64,000 bases of DNA from Tetrapyrgos nigripes (lineage: Eukaryota > Basidiomycota > Agaricomycetes > Agaricales > Campanellaceae), in the NCBI GenBank assembly GCA_013368315.1, contig JAACJM010000285.1, forward strand, positions 40,696-104,695, read 5' to 3'. The notes under the pieces are model-generated. The model was not told the DNA's origin, did not search any database, and saw nothing but the letters and a program-made list of their open reading frames with translations. Position numbers and translations under genes: made by a program. This document shows positions 11,708 through 24,589 of this stretch, piece by piece. The stretch's first letter is position 1; each line of letters begins with the position of its first letter.

Positions 11708-13330
11708 ATGCCCGCTCTCACTATTAGTGAACTGGCCGCTGCCCCGAAATTTTCTGGCGCAATCACTGATCTTCTCAACCCAACACCAGGCTTTTGCTCA
11801 TCTCAGTTGTCGACGTCTGCTGAATACAGCATTTCGCTCAATTCTCAAACGGCGCTATCCAAGTTGTATCACTATCCTCAAGGAGCAGTACTGGAATATC
11901 CAGAGACTGCACCTGGAGAAGGACTGGTCGGCCATCTCATACCAGTTGACCCGGACAATTGGTCAAATCCTGCAGAGAATCTCGCATATTAACTCGGTGC
12001 TCCTTCAAGAGCTCGCAGACAGGCATATGATGTACTTCTGGATCCTGCTACTACAGGCAAACGCGCTCCATGTCGGAGGTTGTATACTACGTGTGAGTCT
12101 GATGTCTCTTTTGTCGAGAGGGGTGCTAACTCTTCATCAATGTCAAGATATGTCCTTTCCTAGATCCAAAGTTTGCTCTCGCCGGCCACACTCTTGCTAC
12201 CCGAAACGAACTGGAGCTTCAGCTCAGGCATTAACGCGCCCAAAACAATTCCCATCCAAATCACGACGTATTTGAAAAAAACACTCGCATCCTGGGCTTT
12301 GATACATGACAATAGCTGCTTGGCCAGCTTGCAGGAGCCGGCTCACTTTACCGAAGCAGAGCACGCCAAATGGGAGATCATTCACCGGAGTCCTACAAAG
12401 GCTAAGCGAGGACAGACTGGCAGATCTACTTGCCAGAGGAGAGTGATGCTCAAGTATACAGGTGGTGGTAAGCCCCATCTATGGTATGTTCTTTTACCTC
12501 ACCTCGCAGTCTTGGCTGGCTAACGTGTAAAATGTCTTAGCTGCCAACATTATGATCCACAAATCTCGCAATCATCTCATCGATTTCACAGTCTCGCAGG
12601 GTAGTGTACACCAAGGATACCTGCTCGTTCTGATGCAGAACAACATGGAGGCATACGCGTTTACGAAGAGGAGGCAAGATTGGCAGGCTGTGGACCCCTT
12701 TCCCCTTGCACCAATATCCAACCTGTTGGAAGTCAAAGGGTCAACTGTGGTATGTGTTAATTCGTAGGGCATTTCTCTAGTACTATTAACGTTTACATAG
12801 TTTACCAGCACAGACCCCAGGAAGAAACCATGTTAATGACGGAAATGATATCTTTGCCGTGCTCATGTAGATTCTATATCTACAAGCCTTTGCCAGAGCA
12901 TCACCAATGCTGCCCGAAGGTGTTGATTGTCTGCTCCGGTATCCATTCTCATCCAATTCCCATCCCGTCCAAAATTACCGCCAACCTCCGAGCTGAGATT
13001 TTTCAACTTCTCTATTCCTTTGGCACCAAGCTTGCTGGTCTAATGCCATGTCACCTCTTTCGTTATCCCACCGCTCAGGCATTTCTTTAACGCAAATTTC
13101 AACTATCGCGGTTAGGAGAGTCGACTTTCGCAGACCTTCACCCATCTTTAGCCAATGCCGAACATTTACGGTCACATATCGAACAGGCGCAATCTTCAGC
13201 CTCTCCGGAGGGTACTGGTTGGCATGGTGAGCGTTCTCAATTTATTATCGTTGACATGCTGACTCTGCTGTAGGTCTTATACACCTCAAATACCCCTTGC
13301 TCTCTTGTCGCGTGCATGCGTTCATGCGCA
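11708..13330 (+). pseudogene. Basidiomycete-expanded orphan gene, decayed and 3'-truncated
   Basis: An N-terminal stretch (MPALTISELAAAPKFSGAIT) runs to WSNPAENLAY and meets a TAA. Reading on in the same frame gives LGAPSRARRQAYDVLLDPAT, so one nonsense change probably interrupted the frame. Later pieces in shifted frames are CPFLDPKFALAGHTLATRNE, QDWQAVDPFPLAP, CSGIHSHPIPIPSKI, LRAEIFQLLYSFGT and LHPSLANAEHLRSHIEQA followed by SPEGTGWHG. The CSGxHxHPIPxPxK and SLANxxHLRxxI motifs resemble a large family of uncharacterised Agaricomycete proteins; this is from memory and not searched. The frame ends soon after SPEGTGW, well short of what I would expect. Confidence 0.45.
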
Positions 13331-13888
13331 TTGTGCGAATTATCTTGCCCTTGACTCATCAGTTCACCGCAGTCGCTCTTGTTCTTGTTGTCGTCGCTGT
13401 CGAGAATACACTGTAACATTATCTTCTCCGAGTCAATCCTTATTTTATATTTGTCTCTAAAGTCTAATCGTGAATTCCATCCTTCTGCCCTTATACTCAT
13501 GTTCCAACCTTTCTGAAATCCAAAACCGAAAAGATTTCATATTATGAATACTTATCACGATTCACGATTCACGAATGGATGTGGATGATTATGTATCTCT
13601 GCTCATTATTCGTCGTCTTCGTCGTCCTCGTCACCGTTCTGTCCGTGATTCGTCGCCTTTGTTCAACACGCGACATGCGCAGGCGGCACAGAGTCTCAAC
13701 CGCACAAGTCTCGTCCTACATCATTCCATAACCTAACGCAGTTTTTCGTCTAATAACGGTAGTCTTTTTTTTTGTTCAGAGCACTTCCGACAAACCGCGC
13801 CCAACGACAAACATATTGGCTATTACACCCGAATCAGCATTCTTCGTTCCCTTCATCTCGTTCGCTTTCACCGGCTGCTCCATCCCCT

Positions 13889-13889
13889 T

Positions 13890-13931
<42 letters not shown>

Positions 13932-13950
13932 CGTCCCCGTCCCCGTCCCC
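13889..13950. repeat. CCCTGT/CCCCGT hexanucleotide microsatellite
   Basis: About nine to ten tandem 6-mers, first CCCTGT then CCCCGT. It lies just past the stop of the truncated kinase and would read as Asp-Gly/Asp-Arg repeats if translated on the minus strand. Confidence 0.85.
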
Positions 13951-13992
13951 ATCACTGCTGTCACCCACATCCGCATCCTCACGTTTGGTGAC

Positions 13993-15058
13993 TGGTGGGA
14001 TAATCCGTAGTAGCCAATAAATCCAGCATTGTACGCAATCCCTCCACAGACTCAGAGTAAGCACGAACGTAGTGGTATGGTATGCGACCTGAGAGGATCT
14101 GAAGGAAAGAAAACAAAAGAAAAGGAAGGATAGTATTCTTAGCGCGAGTAGCTTGACTTGCCTGATAGACAGACTCACCTCGAGGGTAACACTTCCAAAT
14201 GAATAAATGTCACTGCAAGGGGTCGGCTTCGGACCTGATCCTCCTCCATCTGCATCTTGTACAAAAATGCATCTGGCCAACGAACAGCACTACTGATAGT
14301 CGAATACATAGTCGTGGACTCAAAATTTGCAATGAAGCTAGACAGGCCGAAGTCGCAAAGGCAAGCTCTTCTCTCGTTGCCGATGAGAATGCTTGCACCG
14401 CTGAGGTCTCCATGTACAATATCATGAGAATGCACTGCATAGGACTTCAGACAGTGGTAGAGATAAAGAAAAGAAATCACTGACGATAAGCCAACCTTTC
14501 CGCAACTTCCACCAAAATCTGCAACCGATCTGGCATAGACAAGATGTCTCCACATCGCTCCATGTACCTCGTAACGCTCCCATTGTCCAACCAAGGCCAC
14601 ACCATGGAGACGTACGTCCCGAAACCGGAGACAGTCCCGTAGAGTGAAATGATATTGGGATAATCAAGTTGTTTCCAAACTGCCAAACCGCCAATTCACG
14701 CGCGAGTCGCTATAGAATGCTGTTTGAGCAAGCAAACCATATGGCGGAAAGAAACAGTAAGCACACCTTCTGCACTGTGTCGTCCATTTTAGGATCACCT
14801 ATGCATGACCTAAGAACCTTGACTGCGACCTACAAAAGCAATAGTATGTTAGCCCATAGCAGACCCAGTAGGTCGAACAAAAAAACTCACCGTACTCTCA
14901 TGACCATGTACATCCTTCCAAACGCCTTTCCATACATCCGCAAACCCGCTATGGGCTTCAGGAAATCGTCCAATCTTCTCAACACGCACCGTTAGGTCCA
15001 CCACTCTCTGAGCCTTGCCGTCATAAGCTGACGAAGGCGGTAACTCCAGCGGAGACAT
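13993..15058 (-). pseudogene. Protein kinase (TKL-like, Agaricomycete type), broken and lacking the C-lobe end
   Basis: Exons: 15058-14891 (MSPLELPPSS... GFADVWKGVWKDVHG), 14829-14767 (VAVKVLRSCIG, with the ATP-binding Lys), 14709-14485 (RLARELAVW... YPNIISLYG) and one starting about 14434 (LHSHDIVHGDLSGASILIG, then CLCDFGLSSF). A later piece reads SDIYSFGSVTLE and ILSGRIPYHYV. An 8-bp tandem duplication (GTTTGGCA/GTTTGGAA, about 14678-14696) shifts exon 3: without it exon 3 ends in the phase that exon 4 needs. The usual catalytic-loop Asn is Ser (HGDLSGAS). The APE segment after VRW is lost with another frame change. The frame stops soon after IPYHYV, so helices alphaF-alphaI are missing. 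It is probably non-functional. Confidence 0.75.
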
Positions 15059-15142
15059 TTATCCAGCACCACTATCACGAACGTGTTCCTGTTCCTGTTT
15101 ATCATCAAGTGGGACCAGAGCTAACGGGCTCATCAAGCCATG

Positions 15143-15757
15143 CTACGCAGATATTGCTGAACAATGAGATTTCGGACTGAACAACTCGAGTAACATATCG
15201 GGACTGAGCAATAATTCAGTGGGCTCGAATAATTTCTGTTGGTACATTGAAGAGGGTTCGGAGTAAGGTACTTTTCGTCCGATGAGACTCTCATGGTCTA
15301 GGACGGGAATAACGTCGACCCGGAATATAGAAGCCTTCATCATCTGGTTTGGAGTGTCGTTGTCAGTACTAGAGGCAAGAAGGTAAAAGCGATTCACATA
15401 CCCAAAATGTCAGTTCCAATCTCGAAAATGGAACTGCCGTCCAGACTTGATTGCTAAGGTGCTCATCTACAAAAACATCCACCATCTCGGCCACGAATCC
15501 TTCCAGAACCAAAAGCCATTGGTCACTCTGATCGATGAAGGAGTAAAAAAGTTTGAGTGCATACTTTTCGCCGACGCCTTTGTTATCTCGAGAAAACAAC
15601 TCTGTGAAAAAGACGATTAGCGCTCAAACAGTCTGCCATACAAAAGACGACTGACCTTCGTCAACGCTTAAAACTTTCATCCAAGCAGTCGGTATTGCAT
15701 AAATCAAGTTCAAGGGCGTCTTCTTACGCAAAGCAGATCCCAACTCCCAAGATCGAA
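15143..15757 (-). pseudogene. Orphan gene, 3' end only
   Basis: The minus strand reads LGSALRKKTPLNLIYAIPTA, WMKVLSVDE, then after an intron ELFSRDNKGVGEKYALKLFY, VLEGFVAEMVDVFVDEHLSN and VPFSRLELTFW. After a second intron come MMKASIFRVDVIPVLDHES and a stop at 15143. Both introns have GT/AG borders and the exons are in phase. I do not recognise the family. The 5' side runs into the sequence next to Cdc24-like copy 2 at about 15757, so this looks like the tail of a gene cut by the rearrangement. Confidence 0.45.
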
Positions 15758-15861
15758 TGGGGTACCGAGGAAGGTGTCCTTCATAGCTCCGGGGTCGTGC
15801 TCGGGATTACGAGCAGCATTGGTCTTGGCACTCCCATTCCCATTCTGCTGCTGCTGCGACC

Positions 15862-18408
15862 TCATCTCGACGCCCTGTCCATTCCCATCCTCCAAGTCTC
15901 TTCTCTGTCTCCCCCATGACGACCAACCATTTCTCGTCCATTCAGTCCAAGACCCCCAAGTTGAATAAGCCGTCCGGCCTTCTGAGCATGCGGATCCAAC
16001 TCTACATCGCCTTTCCTCGTGGACCTCGACCCACTGCCAGATCCGTTTCTGCGGTGTTTCTGCAGTTTCTGCAGTTTCTGTTCCTCCAAACAACACAGCA
16101 ACATTGTTTCGAATAGGAAGACTTGATATGTTTTGGCGTCTTCGTCCTTTGGCTTCGGTTTCAGCCCAGTCCCCGAATCTGCTTCGTAAATCTCCAGCTG
16201 GTCATCAACTAGCAAGTTGCCCATCTGGGACGGATCAATAGACGCGTTCCAATGAAAAGCACGCTGGTTCAGAGTACGCAAAGCTTGAATGCTTTGGATT
16301 TGCCAGCTCATCTCGTCGATAGCTGAAGAAATTTGGGACATGTGGTAGAGCGCGGTGCAGACAGTGTTGAAGCAGCTTGGAGGTGAAGAAAAAGACGAGG
16401 TTGGAAGGACTGGGAGTGAAGGTAGAGTGCAATCTAAGATTGCCTGCAGCCAAGCGCAGTAATCTGCAATGCGAGCTGGGAGGATGGATAGGACGTCGAG
16501 AACGATTTGGATATTCCCTCTAAGACTCGACGACTCTATGGTTTTCTTCTGCTCTGGAAGAACCTCAAATATATCGAGGTAATTCACGGACAGAGAATGA
16601 TATGTAGCGGCAATGTTGGTCCGATTGGCGGGATTGTCGAATCCGAAAATATGCAACCAGTCTTCTGCGTCCCCATTGAAGTCGGATCGCTCCATGCGAA
16701 GAAGCATAGCTTCCATGTCTTTGAGGACACGGTCGTGATACTGGCGCATTGACAACCGATTGTCGTTTATCACCAAAGGCTCCAGAGTTGACTGCATGAA
16801 ATTGGATGCGCAGAAAAGAGTAGCAGCCGAATCCTGTATCCACCCTTCAAGGTAAGTGGGGCAGTTCCAAGCATCAAATGCAAAAGCGTACATACCAATA
16901 TCAACTGTAGATAAGACACATGAGCCCGCTCAGTGTCTACCAGTTCCATAACGATATCACGCCGGTCATGCTGAGTAAAAGTTGGACCGGGAAACATGCA
17001 TAGACCGGGATATGTAGCTTGCAATGCATCCAGCAATCTCTGAACTGTCTTGAGCACCTGTGCAATTCAGAGAGTCAAAAGAAGAATCTTGAGTAAAGAC
17101 CGACGTGGGAACTCACCTTCATAAATCCCGAGCTCGTACCACCGAATAAATCCTCAATGGTCAAAACTTCCCCATATCTCGGCTTGCCCTGGATCTCCAG
17201 CAAATGCATCCTTTGAATGAAATTCGCGAAAAACTTTTCGCGGTCGGGCATGCCTAGTTGGAAGTCAAACGTCTCCACATCCACACTGAGATGACTAGGA
17301 GCAGGAGACCCCAGCAAATCCAACAGAACTCCTAGCGAAGCGCCAACAGCAAAGCAATCAAACAGGATTTTGAACGGTGCTTCATTCCGATGAAGGCAGT
17401 CTCGGGTATGGTCCAACCAATGCTTGAATTCGGCAATTAGCTGGAGTTTGGCGAGGATTTTGGTATTTTCGAGACAGAGCTGCTCGGTAGGTGCTCTAGG
17501 TGCACGTAGAAGAGAGGTGCTCATGACGGCTTCACGAGAGAGTGCCCACGGGTTGAGGTAATACAAGGATCAGCTCGGTGTGGGAAGCTAGCGTCCTGAT
17601 GGCAAATGAACGTTATAGTGGGTGCCAGAGAGAAGTTGAAAGGCTCATAGTCAGGTGGAGGCTGGGGAACGGCCTTGTGGAGAGGGAATGGACATGGGCT
17701 ATCATTGAAGGTACCGCGAGCTAATCCATCTACAAGGGTGCTGCGCAAGTTCCTGAAGCTGGGAGAATCGGGAGGGGTGCACCTCTTGACCGAAGAAGCA
17801 CATAATGGCTGTTTCCAGTTGAATGACGGCGAAGAGTCTAGCATGTCGTATGCAGTGCTGGGTCGACCACCTTTCAGCAGATTATCTGAGGGAGTAAAAC
17901 GAGAGGTGCTGGGAAGGAATGTTTTCTTGGGTTTACCAAGCTTGTAACCATCCTCGGAGACGTTGGGACGGTAGTCAGATGGGGCTGGTCGATAAATGCC
18001 GTTTGTCCAATTTTCAATCTCTGCAGACCGCTGCATGCGTTGCTCGTAGGTTTCGCGAGGAAATTTGCCAATCCTCCATGAATAGAACCACTGGAACATA
18101 ACGGTCGATTGGAGCGCCAGATTGGATGCCGAGGCGCTTGATTAGTCTGCAGAGATAGAAAGAGAAGGAAAATGATGCGAATGTTAGTCTTGGGCATGAA
18201 ATGGAGAAAAATGTCGAAGAAGTCAAGAGAGAGCTGACATAACTCACTTGCTGTCCACGGCCAACCTCACACCTCACACCCTTCCCCGAGACTCCGCCGC
18301 CATAGTAAGACGAACCAGTTAACTCAGGAGGAAGGCTAGTATCGCGGTGATGTCGCCTATAATATTGGAAGAGGAGGAGACGAGCCAAGCGATTGCTCCG
18401 GTGATTGA
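15862..18408 (-). pseudogene. Cdc24-like RhoGEF, copy 2 (best preserved, 5' end lost)
   Basis: Order from the right: N-terminal MFQWFYSWRIGKFPRETYEQ (M at 18099) and a Pro/Ser-rich part. The CDC24 domain follows (TEQLCLENTKILAKLQLIAE, FKILFDCFAVGASLGVLLDL, FANFIQRMHLLEIQG, GSSGFMK-like exon end). Then LKTVQRLLDALQATYPGL, the DH start MELVDTERAHVSYLQLI, and a long intact 343-codon exon (16893-15862) with the rest of DH (LPARIADYCAWLQAIL) and PH (TYQVFLFETMLLCC). It lacks the frameshifts seen in copies 1 and 3 and keeps the 10 nt they lost near 17400. The 5' flank present in copies 1 and 3 is cut at 18408, where the PH region of copy 3 begins, so the native promoter is absent. In Cdc24 the CH-like domain binds partners and DH-PH activates Cdc42. 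Confidence 0.65.
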
Positions 18409-20975
18409 CACAGCAACATTGTTTCGAATAGGAAGACTTGATATGTTTTGGCGGCTTCGTCCTTTGGCTTCGGTTTCAGTCCAGTCCCCGAATCTGCTTC
18501 GTAAATCTCCAGCTGGTCATCAACCAGCAGGTTGCCCAACTGGGACGGATCAATAGACGCGTTCCAATGAAAAGCACGCTGGTTCAGAGTACGCAAAGCT
18601 TGAATGCTTTGGATTTGCCAGCTCATCTTGTCGATAGCTGAAGAAATTTGGGACATGTGGTAGAGCGTGGTGCAGACAGTGTCGAAGCAGCTTGGAGGTG
18701 AAGAAAAAGACGAGGTTGGAAGGACTGGGAGTGAAGGTAGAGTGTAATCTAAGATTGCCTGCAGCCAAGCGCAGTAATCTGCAATGCGAGCTGGGAGGAT
18801 GGATAGGACGTCGAGAAGGATTTGGATATTCCCTGCAAGACGACGACTCTATGGTTTTCTTCTGCTCTGGAAGAGCCTCAAATATATCGAGGTAATTCAC
18901 GGACAGAGAACGATATGTAGCGGCAATGTTGGTCCGATTGGCGGGATTGCCGAATCCGAAAATATGCAACCAGTCTTCTGCGTCCCCATTGAAGTCGGAT
19001 CGCTCCATGCGAAGAAGCATAGCTTCCATGTCTTTGAGGACACGGTCGTGATACTGGCGCATTGACAACCAATTGTCGTTTATCACCAAAGGCTCCAGAG
19101 TTGACTGCATGAAATTGGATGCGCAGGAAAGAGTAGCAACTGAATCCTATATCCATCCTTCACGGTAAGTGGGGCAGTTCCAAGCATCAAATGCAAAAAG
19201 CGTACATACCAATATCAACTGTAGGTAAGACACATGAGCCCGCTCAGTGTCTACCAGTTCCATAACGATATCACGCCGGTCATGCTGAGTAAAAGTTGGG
19301 TCGGGAAACATGGATAGACCGGGATATGTAGCTTGCAATGCATCCAGCAATCTCTGAATCGTCTTGAGCACCTGTGCAATTCAGAGAGTCAAAAGAAGAA
19401 TCTTGAGTAAAGACCGACGTGGGAACTCACCTTCATAAATCTCGAGTTCGTACCACCAAATAAATCCTCAATCGTCAAAACTTCCCCATATCTCGGCTTG
19501 CCCTGGATCTCCAGAAAACGCACCCTCTGAATGAAATTCGCGAAAAAACTTTTCGCGGTCGGGCATGCCTAGTTGGAAGTCAAATGTCTCCACATCCACA
19601 CTGAGATGACTAGGAGCAGGAGACCCCAGCAAATCCAACAGAACTCCTAACGAAGCGCCAACAGCAAAGCAATCAAACAGGATTTTGAACGGTGGTTCAT
19701 TCCGATGAAGGTATGATCCAACCAATACGTGAATTCGGCGATTAGCTGGAGTTTAGTGAGGATTTTGGTACTTTCAAGACAGAGCTGCTCGGTAGGTGCT
19801 CTAGGGGCACGTAGAAGAGAGGTGCTCATGACGGCTTCATGAGAGAGTGCCCGTGGGTTGAGGTAATACAAGGATCAGCTCGGTGTGGGAAGCTAGCGCC
19901 CTGGTGGCAAATGAACGTCATAGTGTGTGCCAGAGAGAAGTTGAAAGGCTCGTAGTCAGGTGGAGGCTGAGGAACGGCGTTGTGGAGAGAGAATGGAAAT
20001 GGGCTATTATTGACGGTACCGCGAGCTAATCCATCTACAAGGGTGCTGCGCAAGTTCCTGAAGTTGGGAGAATCGGGAGGAGTGCACTTCTTGACCGAAG
20101 GAACAAATAATGGCTGGTTCCAGTTGGATGCCGGCGAAGAGTCTAGTATGCCATAGTATGCAGTGCTGGGTCGACCACCTTTCAGGAGATTATCCGAAGG
20201 TGCTGGAAAGGAATGTTTTGTTGGGTTTACCAAGCTTGTAACCATCCTTGGAGACGTTGGGATGGTAGTCAAATGGGGCTGGTCGATAAATGCTATTTGT
20301 CCAATTTTCAATCTCTGCAGACCGCTGCATGCGTTGCTCGTAGGTTTCGCAAGGAAAATTGCCAATCCTCCATGAATAGAACCACTGGAACATAACGGTC
20401 GATTGGAGCGCCAGATTGGATGCCGAGGCGTTTGACTAGTCTGCAGAGATAGAAAGAGAAGGAAAATAATGCGAGTGTTAGTCTTGAGCATGAAATGGAG
20501 AAAAATGTCGAAGAAGTTCAGAGAGAGCTGAGATAACTCACTTGCTGTCCACGGCCAACCTCCCACCTCACACCCTTCCCCGAGACTCCACCGCCATAGT
20601 CAGACGAACCAGTTAATTCAGGAGGAAGGCGAGTATCGCGTTGATGTCGCCTATAATATTGGAAGAGGAGGAGACGAGCCAAGCGATTGCTCCGGTGATT
20701 GAGCTGTCTCTAGACTGTCCGGGAAGTGAGGTTGCAATTCTGCACACTCTGACCAGGTCTCTCTGGCCTCACTCTGCCGTTGGATTCCGGTTACAGCGCC
20801 AGCGCATTCGCAGCCAGGACCGACCCCAGGGGGCAGACAGAATCAGTTTGCGCAAGTCGAGCAGCAGATGAAGTCAGTGAGGGGGACAGGTAGAGTACTG
20901 TGGCTGCAACTGGAGGAAGTAATCTCGGTCGTGGCAAAAGGATAACGCGAAGTCGGAGTATCGCGGTTACAAGGA
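18409..20975 (-). pseudogene. Cdc24-like RhoGEF, copy 3, frameshifted
   Basis: Same domain order as copy 2, from about 20393 (MFQWFYSW) to the PH region, which stops at 18409 at the fusion with the 5' end of copy 2. An extra A (A6 at 19543-19548, A5 in copy 2) breaks the CDC24 domain at DREKFF. The 10-nt deletion near 19710 is shared with copy 1 and shifts the frame at LDHT. The last PH exon is absent. The DH exon (about 19110-18880) is otherwise open. Shared indels make copies 1 and 3 closer to each other than to copy 2, as expected if they belong to the duplicated block. Confidence 0.7.
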
Positions 20976-21239
20976 CCAAAAAGATGCGATGCGGAGCGTT
21001 GCGCGCACTTCGTTTACCTGTAGCTTATTTAGTTGACTTGCACAAAAATTATGCAAGCTGGATACGTACCGGTCGTTTAGGAAAGGAAGAAAGCAGAGAA
21101 TTAGGCTACATATTGCACAGTACTTCGGGAAGGAATGAGCAGCGCGTATTAGTTGAATGAAGAACGGGGGTGCTGTTGAAGAGAAAGAAGAAGAAAAAGA
21201 ACAAAAGAGTACACGTACATTCTCCATGTGGACACCACT

Positions 21240-21555
21240 ATCCACCTCAACCCTCTGAGGAGTCCCGAATCCGAATCCCATTCATTTTCCCGCTCCCAGT
21301 TGCATTCACATTCTTACCCATCCCGTTGTAAATCGCATACTCTCGCTAGGCCTCGCACTCCATCCCCATTACTCTGACCCGAGCAAAGTCCCTGTATTTG
21401 TCGTCGACGGAATACCTATGGCACCAGGCAAAAGAGATGAGTTGCCGTTTTTCCTGCAGGCAGAGCCAACCCACCTCAAGGACGAAACATAAACCGAGAA
21501 GCTTTCTGATGGATATCGGTGGAAGGAACTTGAGTATGCAATAACCGGATGGACC
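21240..21555 (+). pseudogene. Orphan exon fragment, copy 2
   Basis: Second copy of the piece at 2640-2952, with VPVFVVDGIPMAPGKRDELP followed by a TAA stop where copy 1 has TAG. A small deletion in the Ser/His-rich start shifts the upstream frame relative to copy 1. After about 21550 the two blocks diverge. Block 2 carries roughly 270 bp here that block 1 lacks. Confidence 0.4.
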
Positions 21556-21824
21556 AAGTTGACCTGTGTTAGAAGTCGAACGGACGGTTCCTGTGTCTAG
21601 GGACTCGCTCAGGATCCGCATCAATCTCCAGTTCCATACAGTGACAAAGAACACTGGGACGAAATGAAAGAAATTTGAAGCACGCTCTGGTTCCAAAACC
21701 GCGTAGCCACAGTATAAGGCGTTGGGTTATGAAAAAGTCAGTTTTTTCAAGACACTGGCTGTTATAAAGTAAAATCAACCTACCTGCATCACATTTGGTT
21801 AGCTTTGTCTTTCGTTACGTCAAG

Positions 21825-24190
21825 TCAGTCTTTTCTCCTTACGTCCACCTAACCCGCTTCGCAGACTGGTCAGACGACATCTAAAACACAACACGGCTTC
21901 GCTCTCAACATCGGCACAGACCCATGGCAGCCTGACCGCGTAGCAGACCCGTACCAAGTAGACTCGTTACCAGTCTTTCGCAAGAGTACATCAAAACTTT
22001 CCACAGGACGGCTGGTTACGAGTCTACGTACCAAGCCGCTCTTCAATCCGGGTTGGATTTTATCCTTGGATATGTCCTCCCTTCCTTGTGCTTCTTCTAC
22101 CGATGCACAAGCTTTACGTTCACTCGTTCTCAAAGTTCGCTGGTCATTCCAATCAATTGATACTCAAAACCTTTCCGGATCCACTTCCGCTCGTATCAAC
22201 CTTTTCGGGGGGAGGCGTGTACGTTTGGACAAGATTCCCCTTTGAATGGATGGGGGTGTTATGGATGGGGATTTTAATGTGTGTACCAATCATTTCTTTC
22301 TTTTCCTTATGCTAATCATAATGGACAGTGGAACGGAGCTTGGCCAGTCGAGTTAACAACCGCTTCCCAAGGGTCTTCGGATACCTCTCTTTCGTCGGCT
22401 CTTACGGATTTACTTGGCTTATCGGGGCCTACCTCTGCACCGGACGCGACGAATATCATTCCTCATTTATCTACTTTCCTCGGGGGGTTCCTCGGAGGGT
22501 CTTCAGACGATACCAACTCTCCCAATTCCAACGTCGCTTCCAAACAAACCACCGACGTCACCCAACAAACACAAGCGAAAACACTAGCCTCAGCTCTCAG
22601 CAAATTCATCGGATCGACGGATGGGGATTTGCTTCATGTCAAGGGGTTGGGGTTGACGGGGGGTTTTCCATCTAAGAGATGGTTTGCGTCTTCGCCTTCT
22701 GAGAGTGATAATGAGAGCACGAACTGGTTTTCGTTTCCCTTCCAGAGGAAACGAGATGTTGAAAGAGACGAAGGACAAGGAAATGAAAAAATATACATGG
22801 CCTCCGTCTCTCCGTGGTCTTTACCCACTTTGGTGCTGATACGTTTAATAAAAATGTGAGTACTAGTGTCCCCCTCAATCGTTGCCCTTCAATTACTTAC
22901 TATTCCAACGCAACAGTTCCTCTACACAGCAGACCAACACCTCTACGCTAAACGTTGGGAGGCTCTCGTCAATTCTAGTTTCCCGACCAACTCCAACTCC
23001 CCATCCAACCCACTCAACATCGACATCATCCAAATAATCTCCTGGAACGACTATGGCGAATCACATTATATAAGTCCTATCAAGGGGGCTCAGCCTACGG
23101 GGAGGGAGGCTTGGACGGGGGGCATGGGGCATGCTGGTGAGTTGGGGTGTTTTTTTCTTTCTCGCCCACCCTACCCTTCTTATCTTTAACTCTTTGACTC
23201 TTTGACTATTTAACTTTACTCTTACTCTCCCGCATACTCAATGTCAAATGCTAACAATGCTTCTTTTTCTTTCTTCTGCTTCTATCTATATCTAGCCTGG
23301 CTCCCACTTACATCCTACTACGCTTCTGCATTCAAAAACGGTGGACAATACCCCGACATTTCGAAAGCTGAAGACGGGAGAAGATGATTATGTGGTCAAG
23401 AACACATTCTGCTCAAGCTCAAGTAGGTGATCCGGTGGGGGAAGTGACGGGAAAGAGTTGGTGAGTGTTCGAGTCCCTTTTTTTTTTTTTTTTTTTGGTC
23501 TAGTGTCCTTTCTGTTTTGTCGTTCTTGTTCTACGACCCGGCGAGAGAGAACTGGTTACTGACGCCCCCTTATAACGACAGGTCGAAGACACCGTCTGGG
23601 TCATCACACTTTTGGCTGAGCCTGCGAATGTGACGTTTGAGGTGTATGCTTATACACCTTCCTCGTCTTCCTCATCATCATCCAACGCCACCACCACCGC
23701 TGACGCTGACGTCGATAACAAAATCATCTCCTCCCAAACAATCTCCGTCCCAGCTGGACTGAGTAGACTTGCTATGCCGATTGGGTTTCCCGACGCCGGT
23801 GGGGATGGGGGGATACAGAGTTTGAGTGTTCGAGCGAGAGTTGTTCGGTCTGGGTCTGCTTCGGGTTCGGGTTCGAGTTCGGAGTCCCAAGATACAACAG
23901 ACACGCTAGTAATGCAACTAGACGCTGGCAATCCCAACCACTCCTCAAACGCAGGCGACTCAGATTCCAACACGAATGCAGGAAACGGAGACGCACAGGG
24001 ACAAGGAGACGGAACTGGAAATGGAGACGGAGACGCACAGACCCTAGCCCCCTTCGTATTCGTCAAGAACCCAGGAAAGTATAATTATAACGCTTGGGTT
24101 GGGTGTGTTAGTTCTTCGGGGCGGGGTGTTGATTTTGGTTTTATGGTGTTGTGGGGAGGGGGGACGAAGAGTGCTCATGCTCTACTGGTA
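21825..24190 (+). pseudogene. GH71 alpha-1,3-glucanase, copy C, degenerate
   Basis: Starts with the DWSDD exon; exon 1 is missing and this exon has lost codons and holds an inserted duplicate near 21960. Then LPCASSTDAQALRSL, NGAWPVELTTASQG, a long Ser/Asn linker, YMASVSPW, YAKRWEALVNSSF, IISWNDYGESHYISPI, AFKNGGQYPDISKA and a clean last exon (23612-24238) AEPANVTFEVYAYTPSSS to KYNYNAWVGCVSSSG. Lesions are the shared frameshift after GLDF near 22060, an internal deletion between two GGATG repeats near 22250, and a 1-nt loss after SPW near 22823 that puts FTHFGADTFNKN out of frame. A frameshift before the MWS-equivalent near 23383 adds a stop. Confidence 0.8.
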
Positions 24191-24589
24191 GAGCGAGCTT
24201 TCTTTATGAGTTTAATGACGGTCATGACGATGATATGATATGGATGTATATGATGGGATGTACTTACCTAGCAGCAGTGCTGCCTGGTCTGGTCTGGTCT
24301 GGTTATCGTCTCATCGTCCGTCTTTCCGTTCCTTTCCTTCTTCCTTGTCATTCTTTTTTCTCTTGCTCTCTTGGTCCTTTTTCCGTCGATGTCGATGTCA
24401 TGCCATATTTGTATTTTTAGGATTCTTTACCATTGATGGTTTGTAGCAACTAGCATTGAGATTGTATGTACACAGTAAACAGTATAGAATGTGTAGCTGC
24501 CGTAGTGTAGTTTAATTGTAAGAGCTTGGATGTCCCCACACCCATATACTTACATCTTCATGCAGTGAGACAATACATTTTTCCGCCGT

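Noticed and set aside
13776..13990. Asp/Gly/Arg-repeat tail as part of the kinase
   Set aside because: The kinase frame stops before the hexanucleotide repeat; the repeat is open in several frames and proves nothing.
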